Source: Balanoglossus misakiensis
Lineage: Eukaryota > Hemichordata
Assembly (NCBI GenBank): GCA_040954595.2
Contig: CM082593.2
Coordinates: forward strand, 6,696,001 to 6,760,000
DNA: 64,000 bases
Direction: 5' to 3'
Of the stretch, positions 10,997 to 45,241 are shown one piece after another. The notes beneath the pieces were generated by a model, which worked only from the letters and a program-made list of their open reading frames with translations, was not told the origin of the DNA and ran no database searches. Within the stretch, counting starts at the first letter, position 1. Every line of letters begins with the position of its first letter. The translations under genes and the position numbers were made by a program.

Positions 10997-11138
10997 ATTG
11001 GAAGCCAGTCGGCGTTCTGCATTGCTGTCAGTCGGTCTTGAACTTTACCGCGCAGTCAGCGTAGAGTTGACACCAGTTTTAGTTTTACTTTTAACAGCGT
11101 AGTTGGAAAGCGGCAAAAGCCTCCCCGATCGTGCAAAG

Positions 11139-11231
11139 ATGAGTCAAAGTGCATATCACTGGGAAGCGAGACGAAAACAGAGGATCATCGACCGTAAACA
11201 AGCGGCGCTTTCGAGATTACAGGAGTCGCAG
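11139..11231 (+). CDS. Coiled-coil gene exon 1
   Basis: 31 codons, MSQSAYHWEARRKQRIIDRK to LQESQ. A at -3 of the ATG, and a strong donor CAG|GTGAGT. Phase 0. Confidence 0.75.
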
Positions 11232-14200
11232 GTGAGTCCAACCACAACAGCTGCCGTCTACACAGACACCGCGCATGTTTTATCAGTTAACAAGTCTGTC
11301 ATGTCTGTCAATAAACGCAACATTGGGCGATCGTTCGTTTACAACAATTCAATGACAAGTCTGGGACATTTTTCTTCTAATTATACACAAAAAGATCAAT
11401 TTTTTAGTCGATGAAACTGACTCGCGCACTGCAAGGCAGATAATTGTCATGTCAAATTTTAACAATTAATGGTAAATTGGTCACGCTCTTAATCGGTCGA
11501 TAGTTACTATGGCAACCCCTCCAATTAGATGTTTAATTGTCATTTTCGTTACAGTTGACTTCCAATCACCTTTCAATTACTTTTCGCTCCCTCCCTCTCA
11601 ACCATAATTTGGAAAGCACGCACTTGTCTTTGTTTGGGTCACTGTATGGGGTGTATCAACCTGTTACAAATGTACAGTTATCCACTGTCAAGTAACAGAA
11701 CTCCCTTTCTGAATAATAAAGCACGCCGTATTATTCACTCAACGTCAAAGGGGAGTTTGATCATTTGCGTTTTGTATTGTCACCATACAAGACTTCTGTC
11801 AGAGTCAATATAAAAAGCGCAAAGTGGACTTTGAAAATGTTGTCAATACAGTAGCAACTTAACAACCAAGTTATGAAAGTGACTGAATTCCATTCTTGCA
11901 AGTCTGGGCCCACAAAGTAAACATGACAAGATTTAAATCGTACTTATGGGTTTAAGATTATTAAGGCTGAACAGAAAAAAATAAGCTTGCATGCTTTTTC
12001 ATATATGTGTATAGGCAAATTGTCAACTCCAGGAGCCACATTTATGTAACCCTTTCACCCCCAGTTACCTCTATAGAGGTCCAACTTTACCATAGAAAAC
12101 AATAGATTTGGACCAAACCATGGTGGTGAAAGGGTAGCTTTTGAATCTGACACCTGTTGATTCTACTAATGAATGTATCTGTCTCTGTTTCTGTCTATCT
12201 GACACGATTTTTTCCTCGCTTGACACGTCAAGTAGTTGAACTCACACTTGCTGTTATCAAATTAACACCCCTCACCATACAATCAAAATTGATCAATTTA
12301 TCAATGGTACATTGAAAACCAGCCAAGCATATCAGATATTCGAATGAATTGAATTCCTGCCCAATAATACCCGACTTATTCCGCTGAAAGGAGGGGAAAT
12401 AAATACATTCAATGATATTGATCGAAAAGGGAAATATACAAAAGGGATATAAATCCACCAGAGAAATGAACAACGGAAATGAGAATCCTGATCAAATATT
12501 TGTTCATTTCACTCTGGCATTGTGGATAGGTGGTGACCTTGTCTGGTTATAGTCAAGCTATTCAAATTTATGTTATGACTTTTTCTGGAGTCTGTCATTG
12601 ATTTTGATGGATCTCGTTTCATTTTCTATCATCATGAAATGTAAACTAGGATAAAGTAGCAGTTAGGAAATTCTGCCGTAGGGCGTAAACAAAGTGTCCA
12701 AGTTAACAAATTAAACAAAGAAAATGTTATTCACAAAAAGACAAAATTCATAACCACAGATGACCACAATTACTAATGTTGTGTACACTGTACTTGGCAC
12801 ACTGAACATCACAGTGGGACTGTTATGGGACTGCCTGAACCCACTTCTAGCAGGCCACCACCACCCAGACACCAAGATACACCACAACTGTCTGTTGCCC
12901 TGTTTAACAATCTCTCCCTGGGGAAGCTCAAAGCACAATCCAGCAAGAGACAAAAAAGTGTGCTAATGTATTCAACTCAGGCAACAAAATAGAATCAACA
13001 GTCTTATGTACTACAGTTTTTAATGTCAATATTTGCAAAGGAGTAGAATTGACCACTGATAAGTACTTGACAGTTAACATTTATCACACTCAGTGATACA
13101 TATAATCCGCTTTTACCGTTGCTGAGATAATAATGTTTCTAATAATGTTTCTTGAGAATGAGGATTAGTGTTTGCATTTCTATACATTCTATGGGGGGGA
13201 GATAAATGTCTTTCAGTGGTAATTCACCACCCCAGTTTCCTGTCCACAGAAAAAAATCAATGTGTCTGTCATCACAAGGAAAAAAAAAACAAGTTGGCCA
13301 TCATGATGAGGGCAACAGCAAAATTTCTCGTTGTTGTGGATATTCTGTTTTGATGTGTTCCCTTGTGTGCTGATTGTCTGATAAGACGCTGTGTATTATG
13401 TAACAAGGACAACTCACTCTGTACAGCGATTTGCATGAATTTATGTGGAAGTGAACCACACCCGAAGTTTTTGCTTTTAATTGAAATTGGAAAACTTGTT
13501 TTGTGCTATCTCCCTACTTTTATTAAAGCCCCTGTAGCTGCCAAATTGCACATATTTTTTCCACAGTAAAATAATTCAAATATATTTCCTATCCTTTAAA
13601 ATCCCCACCATTGAGCCATATTACTTGCATTTGCATCAGTTTGTCATCTCTTGGCGACGCATACCACGATAGCTGTTTGCATGGAGGCTGATTAAATCGG
13701 TGCGACACCGTTTTAATACATTGGCTCTTTAATGAATCCGGAATTTGTTTTTCCTTGTGTTCCAGGCTCTGGAAGAGGCACGGATTGCCGAAGACGCTGC
13801 CAGGAGAGAACGGGAACGCCGGGAACAGGAAGAAGCCCGAAGGAAGGAACTCCAAGAACATCTCCGAACCCGCAACAAGGGTGATTTGAAAAAATCCTCC
13901 ACGGATAGGGAAAGGTAGCATAGCTTTATCATAGTTTGGCCAGCATACACACATGTCAAAAATGAAACTCTTTCACCCCAACCTCAACATTGAGGACATT
14001 AGGAATGAAAGAAAAAATATTATGCTTTCCTTTGCTTGCACATCAACATATACACATTTCCTTGCAAAAAAAATAATTTTGTTAATTAATTGTGTAAATG
14101 CTTTTTAATCCCTATTAGAGCACATGTCTAATCATAATCATAATGATAATAGCACTTCTATATAAACCGCCTTTTTTCTCCCAGTTGTCTATACAGTATA

Positions 14201-16109
14201 CCCATTTTATCATAGTCCCTTGTATTACCCTATTCAACACAACCATATCACTCTCCTGTGTTGGGTTTATTTTGAGAACCACTGGAAAATTTGCACATAT
14301 TTAATTATGAGAAAATATTTCTTATAACAATCTATTTCTTCTTAAAACAGTCATTCTGATTATAAACAAAATTTGATGCAAAGAATTAACCTTTCCATCT
14401 GTAGTATGTTGCCCACTTGTTCTATTAACAATCTACTGTAAATTTTAACTGTATCTTAATACTTGTCAAGACCAGATCCACTTTTTTCCGTCGGTTTTAT
14501 TTTAGTTCGCCCTGTTCATACAGAAAGTCATATATCAATAAAAAAATATTCATTCAATTTGAAGACCCAATAATAAGATTAAAATCCTTATAATAAAAAC
14601 TTTGAAACAGTTGTATATAAAAAGTAAACAGTTCTCAACTTCTGTAGAATACATCTCTCAAACTTGCCTCAAAAAATCAAACTATAATAAGAGATGCAAT
14701 CTGTAAAAAATAAGCAATTTTCAGACTGTGCAGACTATCCCATTTGAGAACTAAATGAAAATGAATATTTGAGTGAAATTCCTGTTTTGTACCAACACAA
14801 ATTCCTACCCTGTCATCATCATTACATTTACATCAGTCATGCTGTCCATCCGGCTTTCTGTCTGTTTTATATCGTTCTCCAGGAAAAAGCTAGACGGCGT
14901 CCATTTTTATCAGCAGGGTCATAGAACTCGCAAGATCAAATTGTAGATGCAGCCTGCTCAACTCGGCCAGCTTTAGGCAAGAACCAAGACTTGGCAATTC
15001 TAGAGGTCGACAGACAAAAGCCAAACAAAACAAATATACTTTTGTTGAAATGAAAGTTATCATGGTTTTTAATTTTAAGATAACAATGTCACTTTTGTGA
15101 AATTCAGCTGCTTATGAGCGAAAACGGCATTTTTGTAGGATTTCTCGGAATTCCCAGGAAATAAAATTTTATCTCAAAAACAGAGGAGCTCCTTTACAGA
15201 TTGTACTTTCACAGAATTAAACCGCTGTACCGCATTTATAGTAACATTCATCAAAGTGTAGCTGATATGTAGATTTTGTGTCTTCCTCTAGTAGTTCTTT
15301 TGCTGTAGCTCTTCCAGGTCCGTTTGCCCTTTTTTATCCCGAGTCAGATCTCCGGTTACACCGGAGATATTCCCACCTGACATGGTGTTCTTGTTTCCCT
15401 TTCCATGGCCGACTTTTTCTCAGGAAAAGAGCAGAGCGCCTGATGCAGGAACATGCCTGGGGCGACGAACGCGTCGGCCAAATGAGCAAAGCGGAACAGA
15501 ACGAATTACTGCAGGACGTGCTGCGCGACCACCGTGCCAAGAACAAGTCGTTGCGAGACCACGGCGTGTTCAGAGGACAACACAACTATGCCAAATCCCT
15601 TAAAATGTCACAATATTGAACCGAAGTTGTTTCTCAAAATCGGATACAAAATAGCCAAACGCACTGCTACGCACAGAAGTGTTGGACAACTGGATTCAAA
15701 TTTTGTTTCAAAATTTAAGTTTCGATTTCTTTAAGACCCCCATATTGTTTTCTAATTCTAGCAACTCAGATTTTATGCGTGAAGTCTTTAGAAATTCTGA
15801 CAATCTTTGCGGTATTTTCTTGTGCGTTTTAAGGGATTCTGGTCGTGTCTGGTGTGCATAAAATCTGTTTCCTAATCCGAGCCCAAGGAATACATCTTCT
15901 TATCTTTTCGCTGATCTTCCAGGGAGATCGAACGCTTGCTGAGGGAACGCACCTGGCACAATGAAATCATTAAGAGAATGGAAGAAGAAGACAACGGCCG
16001 AGTCCAAAACCTTCTCCTCAAGGATCACAATCAGAAAGAGAAGGTCTTGCGGGATCACGGGCTCTATCGCGGACACCCTGTCTATTGCATTGATGACCAA
16101 TATGCCTGA
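11139..16109 (+). CDS. Small charged coiled-coil protein gene with three alternative terminal exons
   Basis: Family not recognised. Exons 1 and 2 encode 80 complete residues: MSQSAYHWEARRKQRI..., then an Arg/Glu-rich helix (EEARIAEDAARRERERREQE). Exon 2 ends in phase 2 (AG|), and three downstream exons each begin with G after an AG acceptor and each end in a stop. They give proteins of 101 aa (via 14883-14946), 145 aa (via 15424-15619) and 142 aa (via 15923-16109). The last two share an ERL(M/L)-W-...-LRDHG(V/L)(F/Y)RG pattern and are paralogous; the first is unrelated and basic. There are no membrane segments. The promoter has NRF1- and RFX-like sites, so a ciliary role is a possibility but only an inference. 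Predicted from sequence; no transcript evidence. Confidence 0.75.
11232..13765 (+). other. Intron 1 of the coiled-coil gene
   Basis: A+T-rich; no further exon recognised. Holds repeat copy 2. Confidence 0.6.
12048..12136. repeat. Dispersed ~89-bp hairpin repeat, copy 2 (opposite orientation)
   Basis: In the intron between exons 1 and 2 of the coiled-coil gene. Runs from AACCCTTTCACCCCCAGTTA to CATGGTGGTGAAAGGGTA, the reverse orientation of the copy at 36.72 kb. Confidence 0.85.
13766..13914 (+). CDS. Coiled-coil gene exon 2 (shared helix)
   Basis: Starts ALEEARIAEDAARRERERRE and runs to KKSSTDRE plus AG (phase 2). TTCCAG acceptor. The donor (AAAG|GTAGCA) is weak, and reading through it gives Arg then a stop at once, so a fourth, short isoform is possible. 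Confidence 0.75.
14883..14946 (+). CDS. Coiled-coil gene alternative terminal exon A
   Basis: TTCTCCAG acceptor; continues the frame as RKKLDGVHFYQQGHRTRKIK, Leu, stop. Basic and not similar to exons B and C. An AATAAA follows at 15160-15165. The shortest and least certain of the three. Confidence 0.5.
15160..15165 (+). terminator. Candidate polyadenylation signal after exon A
   Basis: AATAAA about 215 nt after the exon A stop and before exon B, as needed if exon A is a true 3' terminal exon. Confidence 0.4.
15424..15619 (+). CDS. Coiled-coil gene alternative terminal exon B
   Basis: TTTCTCAG acceptor; encodes KRAERLMQEHAWGDERVGQM through SLRDHGVFRGQHNYAK to a stop. GC-rich relative to its flanks, as expected for coding DNA. 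Paralogous to exon C. Confidence 0.7.
15923..16109 (+). CDS. Coiled-coil gene alternative terminal exon C
   Basis: CTTCCAG acceptor; encodes EIERLLRERTWHNEIIKRME through VLRDHGLYRGHPVYCIDDQY, Ala, stop. The DHGLYRGH block aligns with DHGVFRGQ of exon B. The last of the three, followed by a ~1.8-kb candidate 3' UTR. Confidence 0.7.
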
Positions 16110-17715
16110 ACAGAAAACAAACAAACATCTGCCAATGTTTCCATGAAAAGACAACAGCAATGCCTCAAATTTTAAATTTCATAAACAAAATCAAGAATCG
16201 TGCCAAGTAGCCTGTTTGTTCCCCAGTTTGGTTTGGTATGTTCTGTTTGATGTTGCGACTCAAAGGAACATACCAAATTATACATGGATTCTGGGGGTGA
16301 TAGGGTCTACTTTTGAATCAAATAGTGTGATGCCATGCCACTTCGATGTGTGCCAATCCCATTCATATAAAAACACTGCAATGTAGGACTTCTTCATGGA
16401 AACTTTGGCAAGCTTAAAAGGCCCTTTCTACTACCGGTACATGATTCTACAAAGAACACAGTTGTTTCGCACCATTGTATGAATAAGACTCCCTGAGTGA
16501 AGTGAAAATAGCACCAGTCGTATTTTGATGTGTGTTGATGTTTAGCAAGCATATATATAGGCCACCTGTCACAATTGTACATGTCAATCTTCGGTGGATA
16601 GTTCATTCACATACAAACTGATGCCAAATCAACATTGATGGTTTCACAAGTCAAATATCACAGACATTTTTAAAAATTTGAAAAGTTGAAAAGTTCTTTG
16701 AAAATTGTTTAGCTTTGGAACACTTTTCTTGTGGAATGTTTTATTTTGGAAAAGACTATTTACAACTCTTTAAGTTCAATATTTTGTTAGGGTTTTTGGT
16801 TTGAAGAGTTGAGTGAAACTTTGAAATTGTCTTGTTTTTTAGCACACAGAGTGATCATAAAATATACAATACTGAATCAAGACACATAATGCATCTGTTA
16901 TCTAGTTCCCATTCAATCTGGAACAATATTATGAAAATATTATTGATTAAGGATTTACTGAGTGGAATTTGTGGCACTTTGTGTGTATTGAAGAGTATTA
17001 AGATATATCTTGTATTTTGAACTATTTCACCCCCATTTCTGTGTGTATGGATGCAACCAGGCTATTGGAATCAGAGAGATCAAACCAAATGGAGGTCGTT
17101 TAAGGGTAGAGTGCATTGCTTTGAGAATGGTGTAGAAGTGTATTTACAGTAAGTTGAGCCTTGTAAATTCCAGTGTTCATATCTTTTGTGGTATGTCATT
17201 GTTTGGAGAGAGAAAAACACGAAAAAATCTGAAATTATCTTTTTCCCAGTAGTTAAACAAATCATTGATGTGAGGGAAATTATCAGACCATTCAATTATG
17301 CTATATAGTGATTGTGAGCTTGGCTTTCTGATCAAGTTTTCCCCCTTTGTGTGAAATTGTATTTTCGTTTGTCCCTGCAAGAATGGCATACATAATTTCC
17401 TGACATTGACAAGGATACAGGTGTACCAGCTTTTGAAACTTGAAACAAACACCAAAGTGTATGTTATATGTCACTGCCTATAGATTATTCTATGAAAGTG
17501 TGTACCATGTCACATGCTCATTACATCCGTCCAGAAACAGTCTTGATGCAAGTATTATAATCCCCTCTCTTTGTATTTTTGACAGTATTATACCTTTCCT
17601 GTAAAGTTCATTCCGTCCATGTTCTCGTGATAAGGAGATTTGAGATTTGAAAGGTAATGGCTCACCTTTTGTGGGTTTAGGATTTTTCCGAAAAACTAGT
17701 CGCTGAATTCGCCTT

Positions 17716-17730
17716 GGCGCCCTCTAGTGG
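17716..17730 (-). promoter_or_regulatory. CTCF-like binding motif
   Basis: GGCGCCCTCTAGTGG on plus reads CCACTAGAGGGCGCC on minus, a close match to the CTCF core CCASYAGRKGGCRC. It sits between the coiled-coil gene and CDKL2. A weaker relative (GCGCCCTCTATAG) is near 18270. Confidence 0.45.
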
Positions 17731-17874
17731 TACGATAGTTGGACAACGTTAGGATTCGAGTGGGCTGTATCGTTTAATTTCTTTAGATTTGGGGTTTTTT
17801 CTTGGTTTTCATGTATAAGAGTGCTGTGCTATTGTAATGGCTTTAACTCAAATATTTTGTCATTGTTTATGCCA

Positions 17875-17880
17875 AATAAA
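17875..17880 (+). terminator. Candidate polyadenylation signal
   Basis: AATAAA followed by TG-rich DNA, about 1.77 kb after the exon C stop. Confidence 0.45.
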
Positions 17881-17900
17881 ATGGATTGTGAAAATACATA

Positions 17901-20614
17901 ATTGTTGTCAAGAACTTCAAGAATGAATGTGTGTGAGAACCCAGTCTTTATGTCTATGTCTGAGATATACATGTACCAGCCTACAAAATATTCATGACTT
18001 TTAACATTAAAAAGCCTTTACACAACAAAAACAGACAAATTTCCAAGTGAATCCAACAAGATAATCTAGCAGATTGGATGCATCAAGCGTGGGAGTATAT
18101 CTGCCCCAATATCATTTTATTGTAAATATTACATGAATCTGATAAATGTTGAGCTTATCCAGTCAACCAGCCTGTGGGACCGAGTTTGCTGCCCGGGGTT
18201 ACTGCCATTTGACTATTACTCTGTAAACGAAAGAACCGGCCGGGTCCTTTGGGACCATATTTGTTAAGGCTAGCGCCCTCTATAGTATTTCGTATGAACA
18301 GCCGTTTGCCACCTGTACCTTAGACAATTTATCTAAGTTACAATATCACGTGGAATAAAAGAAAAGAAAACATGTACGTCATGAAACATCTTGTAATAAG
18401 GACAAATTTCTTTAATATTGCAAAACAGCTAGACCTTGAAAGACACATTTCCTAAAAGACCAAAGTGGGAAAGAATGGTTCAAGTTAGTTCGGAAGATCA
18501 TTTTTTCTGAAAATCTGTTCCCGATGAGTTAAGCTATACCGTTTGTATACTACCACTTGTATAGCGCTAAATGGCATAGATAATTTAAAAACCGATACCC
18601 TGGAAAGATATACACCATTACTACTGACAACAACCGTTGTCATGGGATTCAATAACTTTTACAAAATGTTTCTGCCAGTGGTTTTCAACAGTGCAATGTT
18701 TCCCAACACGGAAAAGTTGAAACGATATATAATTTGAGTCGAAATAGTCATTGATAAGCATAAGTTTTATCGACCGTGCTGTTCTTTAATTATCTTAAGA
18801 AAGTTGGCTGTGTCCCCATTCCGCGCAGCCCAATTGATTTTAGTTGCGTCCACCAATTTTATTAACTTTATAGTATTAAAAACCTACCCATTTAATTCAT
18901 TTTATACGTAACTGTCCGTTATTTGTTGACACGTTTTTTTTTTTAAATCAAGTTGTGTTATTTCTCTTTTCTTGACTGTTGTCACTTTTAATGTTTACTT
19001 TATTGTAAAGCGCATTGAGATAATTTCTTATATGTTATTCGCTATATAAGAAATACAAAGCATGATTTTGATTAAGTTCCGCTTGGGCCAAAAGGATCGA
19101 AGAAGATACAAAAAAGCCGATCTTTAAGTGAATTTCGCCCCTTTTGAAAACCAGGAATAAAGAAAGCGTGTGAGATAACGCATACTAATAAAATACTAAT
19201 AAAACCCCGCGTTTTATTGAAATTAATGACTAGAAATAAGACCTTCAAAATTCTGAATGATGAATTAGGCTTACTGTAATATCAACGGAAGAATTTAGGC
19301 TCTAAACCGAACATAAATTGCTCAAAATGACCAAGCCTGAGACAGACGGAGGGCAGAAATGTTTTACAAGTGTAGAATTGCCTGTAAAAGTAAAGTTTAC
19401 TCATTGTCAGCACATTTCAAGTACTTGGTTTCATGTTCCAAAGATCTTGGGGATTTTATAAAAGCGATATACCTGACCCCGCTGAGATGCGCTGCTATGC
19501 GATTTATGCATGTAGTTGCACGGAAGTCCGGTTCACACGGAAATAATGTTCCCTCATCGTTTTTTTTCCCCAGCAAAAAATAAACACTCTACGAATTACA
19601 GGTTTCTCCTGAATTGGATAATGTACTTTCATTTTAGAGACTGCAGGTTAAACGAAAAGTATATAGTGTCATGCTGTCTGAACTACAAGAATAGATTGGA
19701 GAGTCCCATACCAGTCGAGCACCGGCCGCTCAAGCCAAACTGTAAACATCAACGTTCTACGTTATGACAGACGCGATTACCCCCGCTGCTAAAAATTATC
19801 TGGTTTGCAGATTTATCTATGTTTACAGAAAGTTAAGCGAACATTCATATATCTTTAGTATTATATTGAATTCTAATTATTATTAATGGCATGTTATCGT
19901 CAGCTTTGTCTGTCTTGATCTTCAGGAGGTGAAATACACGCGGATCATAATTATTTATATTTCGGGGGTGACAACAATAGATTACACGGCACTATTGATG
20001 TTAGTTTCCTATGGATACAACACGTCATGTGTAATGTATGCAAAGGAACCAGCACAGTTTTCAAGTGTACAAAGCGACCATTGCCGTAGACTTCTGTTCG
20101 AGTATTCCGCTGGGTTTGTGTGCAAAATATTACTTCAGTGTTGTTATATACGGGTATTCGGCACCAAGGGAATGTAAGTGGACTTCTGCAAGGCGGATAT
20201 TTTGAGGCAGATCGCGCAAATCTTGCCGAATGAGTTGGCGTACACTTCTGCAGGACTGAACCTAAAAACTGTCGTCTGTCGCGTCGTCAGCAGCTAGTAC
20301 GTGTGGGAGACATAGGTTGAAGATTTTTACGACTGTACGTGTATCAAGGCTGACGTTTTGATTTGTGGCACGAGGAAGACATCAAACGGTAGTCGTTTAT
20401 GACTGAAAAGCCAGGCGACACACCACAAGTTTTAGAAAAAAACGCAAGTCGCGTGGGTTGTGCAAGCGTATCTGTTTTGTAATACACCGGCCAAAAATTA
20501 TCGACAGGAGACGACGGACTCCACGCCAGAAGAGATTTTCGCCGGAAAGTTACTCAACATGCTAATTCATATACCGATTTCTATTAAGACGACGAAAAGA
20601 AATTAACAAATGCA
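17901..20614. other. Intergenic and presumed CDKL2 promoter / 5' UTR
   Basis: No ORF of interest. CpG frequency rises at about 20.2-20.6 kb, consistent with a promoter and 5' UTR before the ATG at 20615. No clear TATA box. Confidence 0.4.
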
Positions 20615-42220
<21,606 letters not shown>

Positions 42221-42498
42221 CACAGAAAAAGACAGTGCTACATACACTGGATTTCATCTTGCCAGAGACTCTCCGGAACCTGTTCTCACACCTATGCAAA
42301 TTTGAGTACACTGTGTACAGGATTGACTTGCGTTGCCTGGTCTTCCAAAAATACTCCGTCCACCAGTCGCTGTAAAACCGCCCAACCTTTAACGCTGTGA
42401 TTTTTTATATAATACAGCGCTGAAAAAACGATTACCTGATTTGTAAATAGAGATTAATTTAGTTAGGACTTGTGTGTGATTTCAGTTAAACTGTGTGA

Positions 42499-42504
42499 AA
42501 TAAA
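42499..42504 (+). terminator. Candidate proximal polyadenylation signal for CDKL2
   Basis: AATAAA about 280 nt after the stop, followed by T-rich DNA. Confidence 0.4.
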
Positions 42505-42734
42505 ATTGTGACTTTTTTGAAGCTTTAAAAAAATTTATCCAATAAGTTATTAATTCTGTAACCACTGGAAACAAGACTGACGTGAATTTGAAGTGATAAG
42601 TGATGCAGGACATTATATGATATTTGATAAAAAGGAAGTGATTATAGAAAGATGGAATGTCTTCCCCTATTATACTCTATTTCATTAGTTTACCCTATTA
42701 GTTGGAACTCCCCTGCACTCTGTAGATTATAGCA

Positions 42735-42882
42735 CCCCTATCTTCCTAGCAGATACCATTGGTTGATACTTCCCCTATCTTCCTAACAGAAACCATTGGT
42801 TGGAAGTTCCCCTATCTTCCTAACAGAAACCATTGGTTGAAAGTTCCCCTATCTTCCTAATAGATACCACTGGTTCAGATCC
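42735..42882. repeat. 37-bp tandem repeat, 4 copies
   Basis: Units begin CCCCTATCTTCCTA at 42735, 42772, 42809 and 42846, each followed by a (A/T)ACCA(T/C)TGGTT block. Exactly 37-nt period. In the CDKL2 3' UTR region. Confidence 0.9.
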
Positions 42883-45073
42883 CCATTTCATCCATTGAGA
42901 TTGCATTGATAATATGCCTCTATTCTTTTTACTAATACTCGCCTGAGCTGGGTGGCTATGATTTGTGAAGAATTCCTGATAACTATTAGGAAAAAATGGC
43001 TTTCGGTCGAAAAGATTGGAAAAAAAATCTTGCAATATTGAAAAGGCTGAACCGCACACTGCCGAGTAGTTTAGCTTGTGGTGCCGTTTGTGACTTTTGA
43101 CCTGCAAGGTCACACTTCTCGAGAAATGCCAGGATGTGTGACCCACAGGTCAATGAGGACATGAATACGAAGTTAAGGCAAAACACCAATGCGCTGTCAA
43201 ACAGAAGGAAGGGCAGGAATTTTAATTGTTTCTCCTGAAGAACTGTTAACTGAAAATGTCTTGTTTCCATGGTTACTGAAAAATAGTGTGTTTTTGTTTT
43301 TATTTTCTGTTAAAATGTGTGCAATTGTTAACAACTCAAGAGTGCTAAACCTTACCACCCCTCAGCATTCTGGTATTTTGAGTACAGCCCATGGAATGTA
43401 ATTTGAACAGTGGAATGGCATGGTCCATTATTCAGGTTGTAGGGGTGTAAGGTTGAGAAAAGTAGTGTAGGTACTGAGGTAAATGTGTGCTTAATCCAAG
43501 TTGCCAATTTAACAAACATAGATGGGGTTTGTTAGTTTAGCCTTAACTAATGTAATCTTCAGATCAAAGAGCCATTTTCCAGTTGTCATTAAACTGAAAA
43601 TATGTGTGATTTGGTCTGGGGAAGTTGAACCTAACAGTTTCATTCCTAGCACTGTTGATATGTGTTTGTGAAACTCTGTCCAGGAAATCTGTATCCGTAT
43701 GTTGTGAAAAATATTTAATTGAGATCCGTGCGTGTCCTAGGAAAACTGACCTGATTGGCCCATAAGAATAGCAAGCCTGTTCTGATTGGACAGTGGCCAG
43801 GTGTAGAAATTAATTTATTCATTTTCAATTGTTTTAGCCTGTAGTACTCCAGGGTTTGCTACTGTAACAAGATAATTCCAGTGTGTTGATTGTCTATAGG
43901 TAAACAGGAAAAAAACAAAATAATTTTAGTAATATTTTTGAAGTTCTTATCCTGGTCAGTCAGTATTCATAAAAACCACATTCCACTTATCTGTACATAC
44001 ATTATACCAGCATTATATTTATTGTAGGTTTCCATGCGTGTTCTAAAAATATTGTTACTTCCAATTTCACGACTCTATCACCCAAATTGATGGTCCATTT
44101 CCAAAATATGTGATGTTCCTCATTTGATGATGCAGAGTTCTAATTCAGACATTTTCTGTCATCATTCTCTTGGTTCAAAAGGAAATTGCTGAGTACTAAA
44201 CATTGTTTCATTTCAAAGAAAAAAAGCCTAACATTGATATACCTGTATGATCGTATGTTTGTGTAATTTCAACAAATGTAGCATTTTTGATTCACATAAA
44301 ATAGACTTAGGAAATGAACTTGTGTGAAACAGAATTGTAATACTCTTTTCAGAGTGTGTAAAAATGCAATGAGTGTGATTTGAAACTTTAATTCCCATAT
44401 TCATGAATTTTGGTACAGTCCTACGGTGTTATGTATTCATGGGGCAGTCCATTTTTGGAGGCCATAGGGGGTTTATGTCATTCATACAAGGAGACTCATT
44501 ATCACTGTCTCTATGCAAGTGTATTCTCTAGCATTGGTGTAGAAATCCAATATTTACTGTTTGTTTTTTTGGTGCTTTGTATATAACGTTGATCGCTGCC
44601 GTTACTGCAGATATTTGTATATTTCATGATGTTATTGACCAGCCGAACATTTTTTGCTCAGTTTGTGGAAAGCGTTGCTAAGCTCGTATTCGTATTTTTG
44701 TTGTTGATGAATATAGAGCGCGGCATATTTTCCAGATGGCTGTTTTTATAAGTGTTGGAAATCCAGTATTACTCAACTGCATGAGTGTTTTATGTTTTAT
44801 CCCGCTGGCCGTTTGCTAAAACTTGGTGTTATTTTGCCTTAAGGGAACATGAAAAAATTACATTTACCGAGATTTTTTTAGCAGGTTTTAGTCTTAAATG
44901 TTGACTTGGTTCAACTTGGTGCCTGTTTTTTCTAGATTGTTGATACCTCTTTTGTGTTCTGTTCACAATGAAAAAATGAATTTCTATGCTACAAAGACTG
45001 CTTGTGTTGAGAAACGAAATTGTATTCTAGTTCTTTTTACTCACATGGGCTATGTATATTTGAAGGAAAAAAG

Positions 45074-45079
45074 AATAAA
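45074..45079 (+). terminator. Candidate distal polyadenylation signal for CDKL2
   Basis: AATAAA followed by TG/T-rich DNA. Would give a ~2.9-kb 3' UTR. Confidence 0.35.
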
Positions 45080-45241
45080 TGTATAACATTACAGTTGATG
45101 GCTGTCTCTTTCTCAATTACTTTTCTGGTCATTGAAAGTTAGTGATGATTTTATCATCGAAAGTGTGTCTACTTGTAATCAGAATTTTGGATAAAAGCAG
45201 CTTCAGATACAAATCTTTATTAATTTTGCATTGTATACAAT

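Larger units (their letters stand above)
16110..17900 (+). other. Probable 3' UTR of the coiled-coil gene (exon C isoform)
   Basis: No credible ORF. Ends near an AATAAA at 17875-17880. The CTCF-like site at 17716-17730 lies just before its end. Confidence 0.45.
42221..45100 (+). other. CDKL2: Probable long 3' UTR of CDKL2
   Basis: No credible ORF. AATAAA signals at 42499-42504 (short UTR, ~0.28 kb) and 45074-45079 (long UTR, ~2.9 kb). Includes the 37-bp tandem repeat. Confidence 0.45.
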
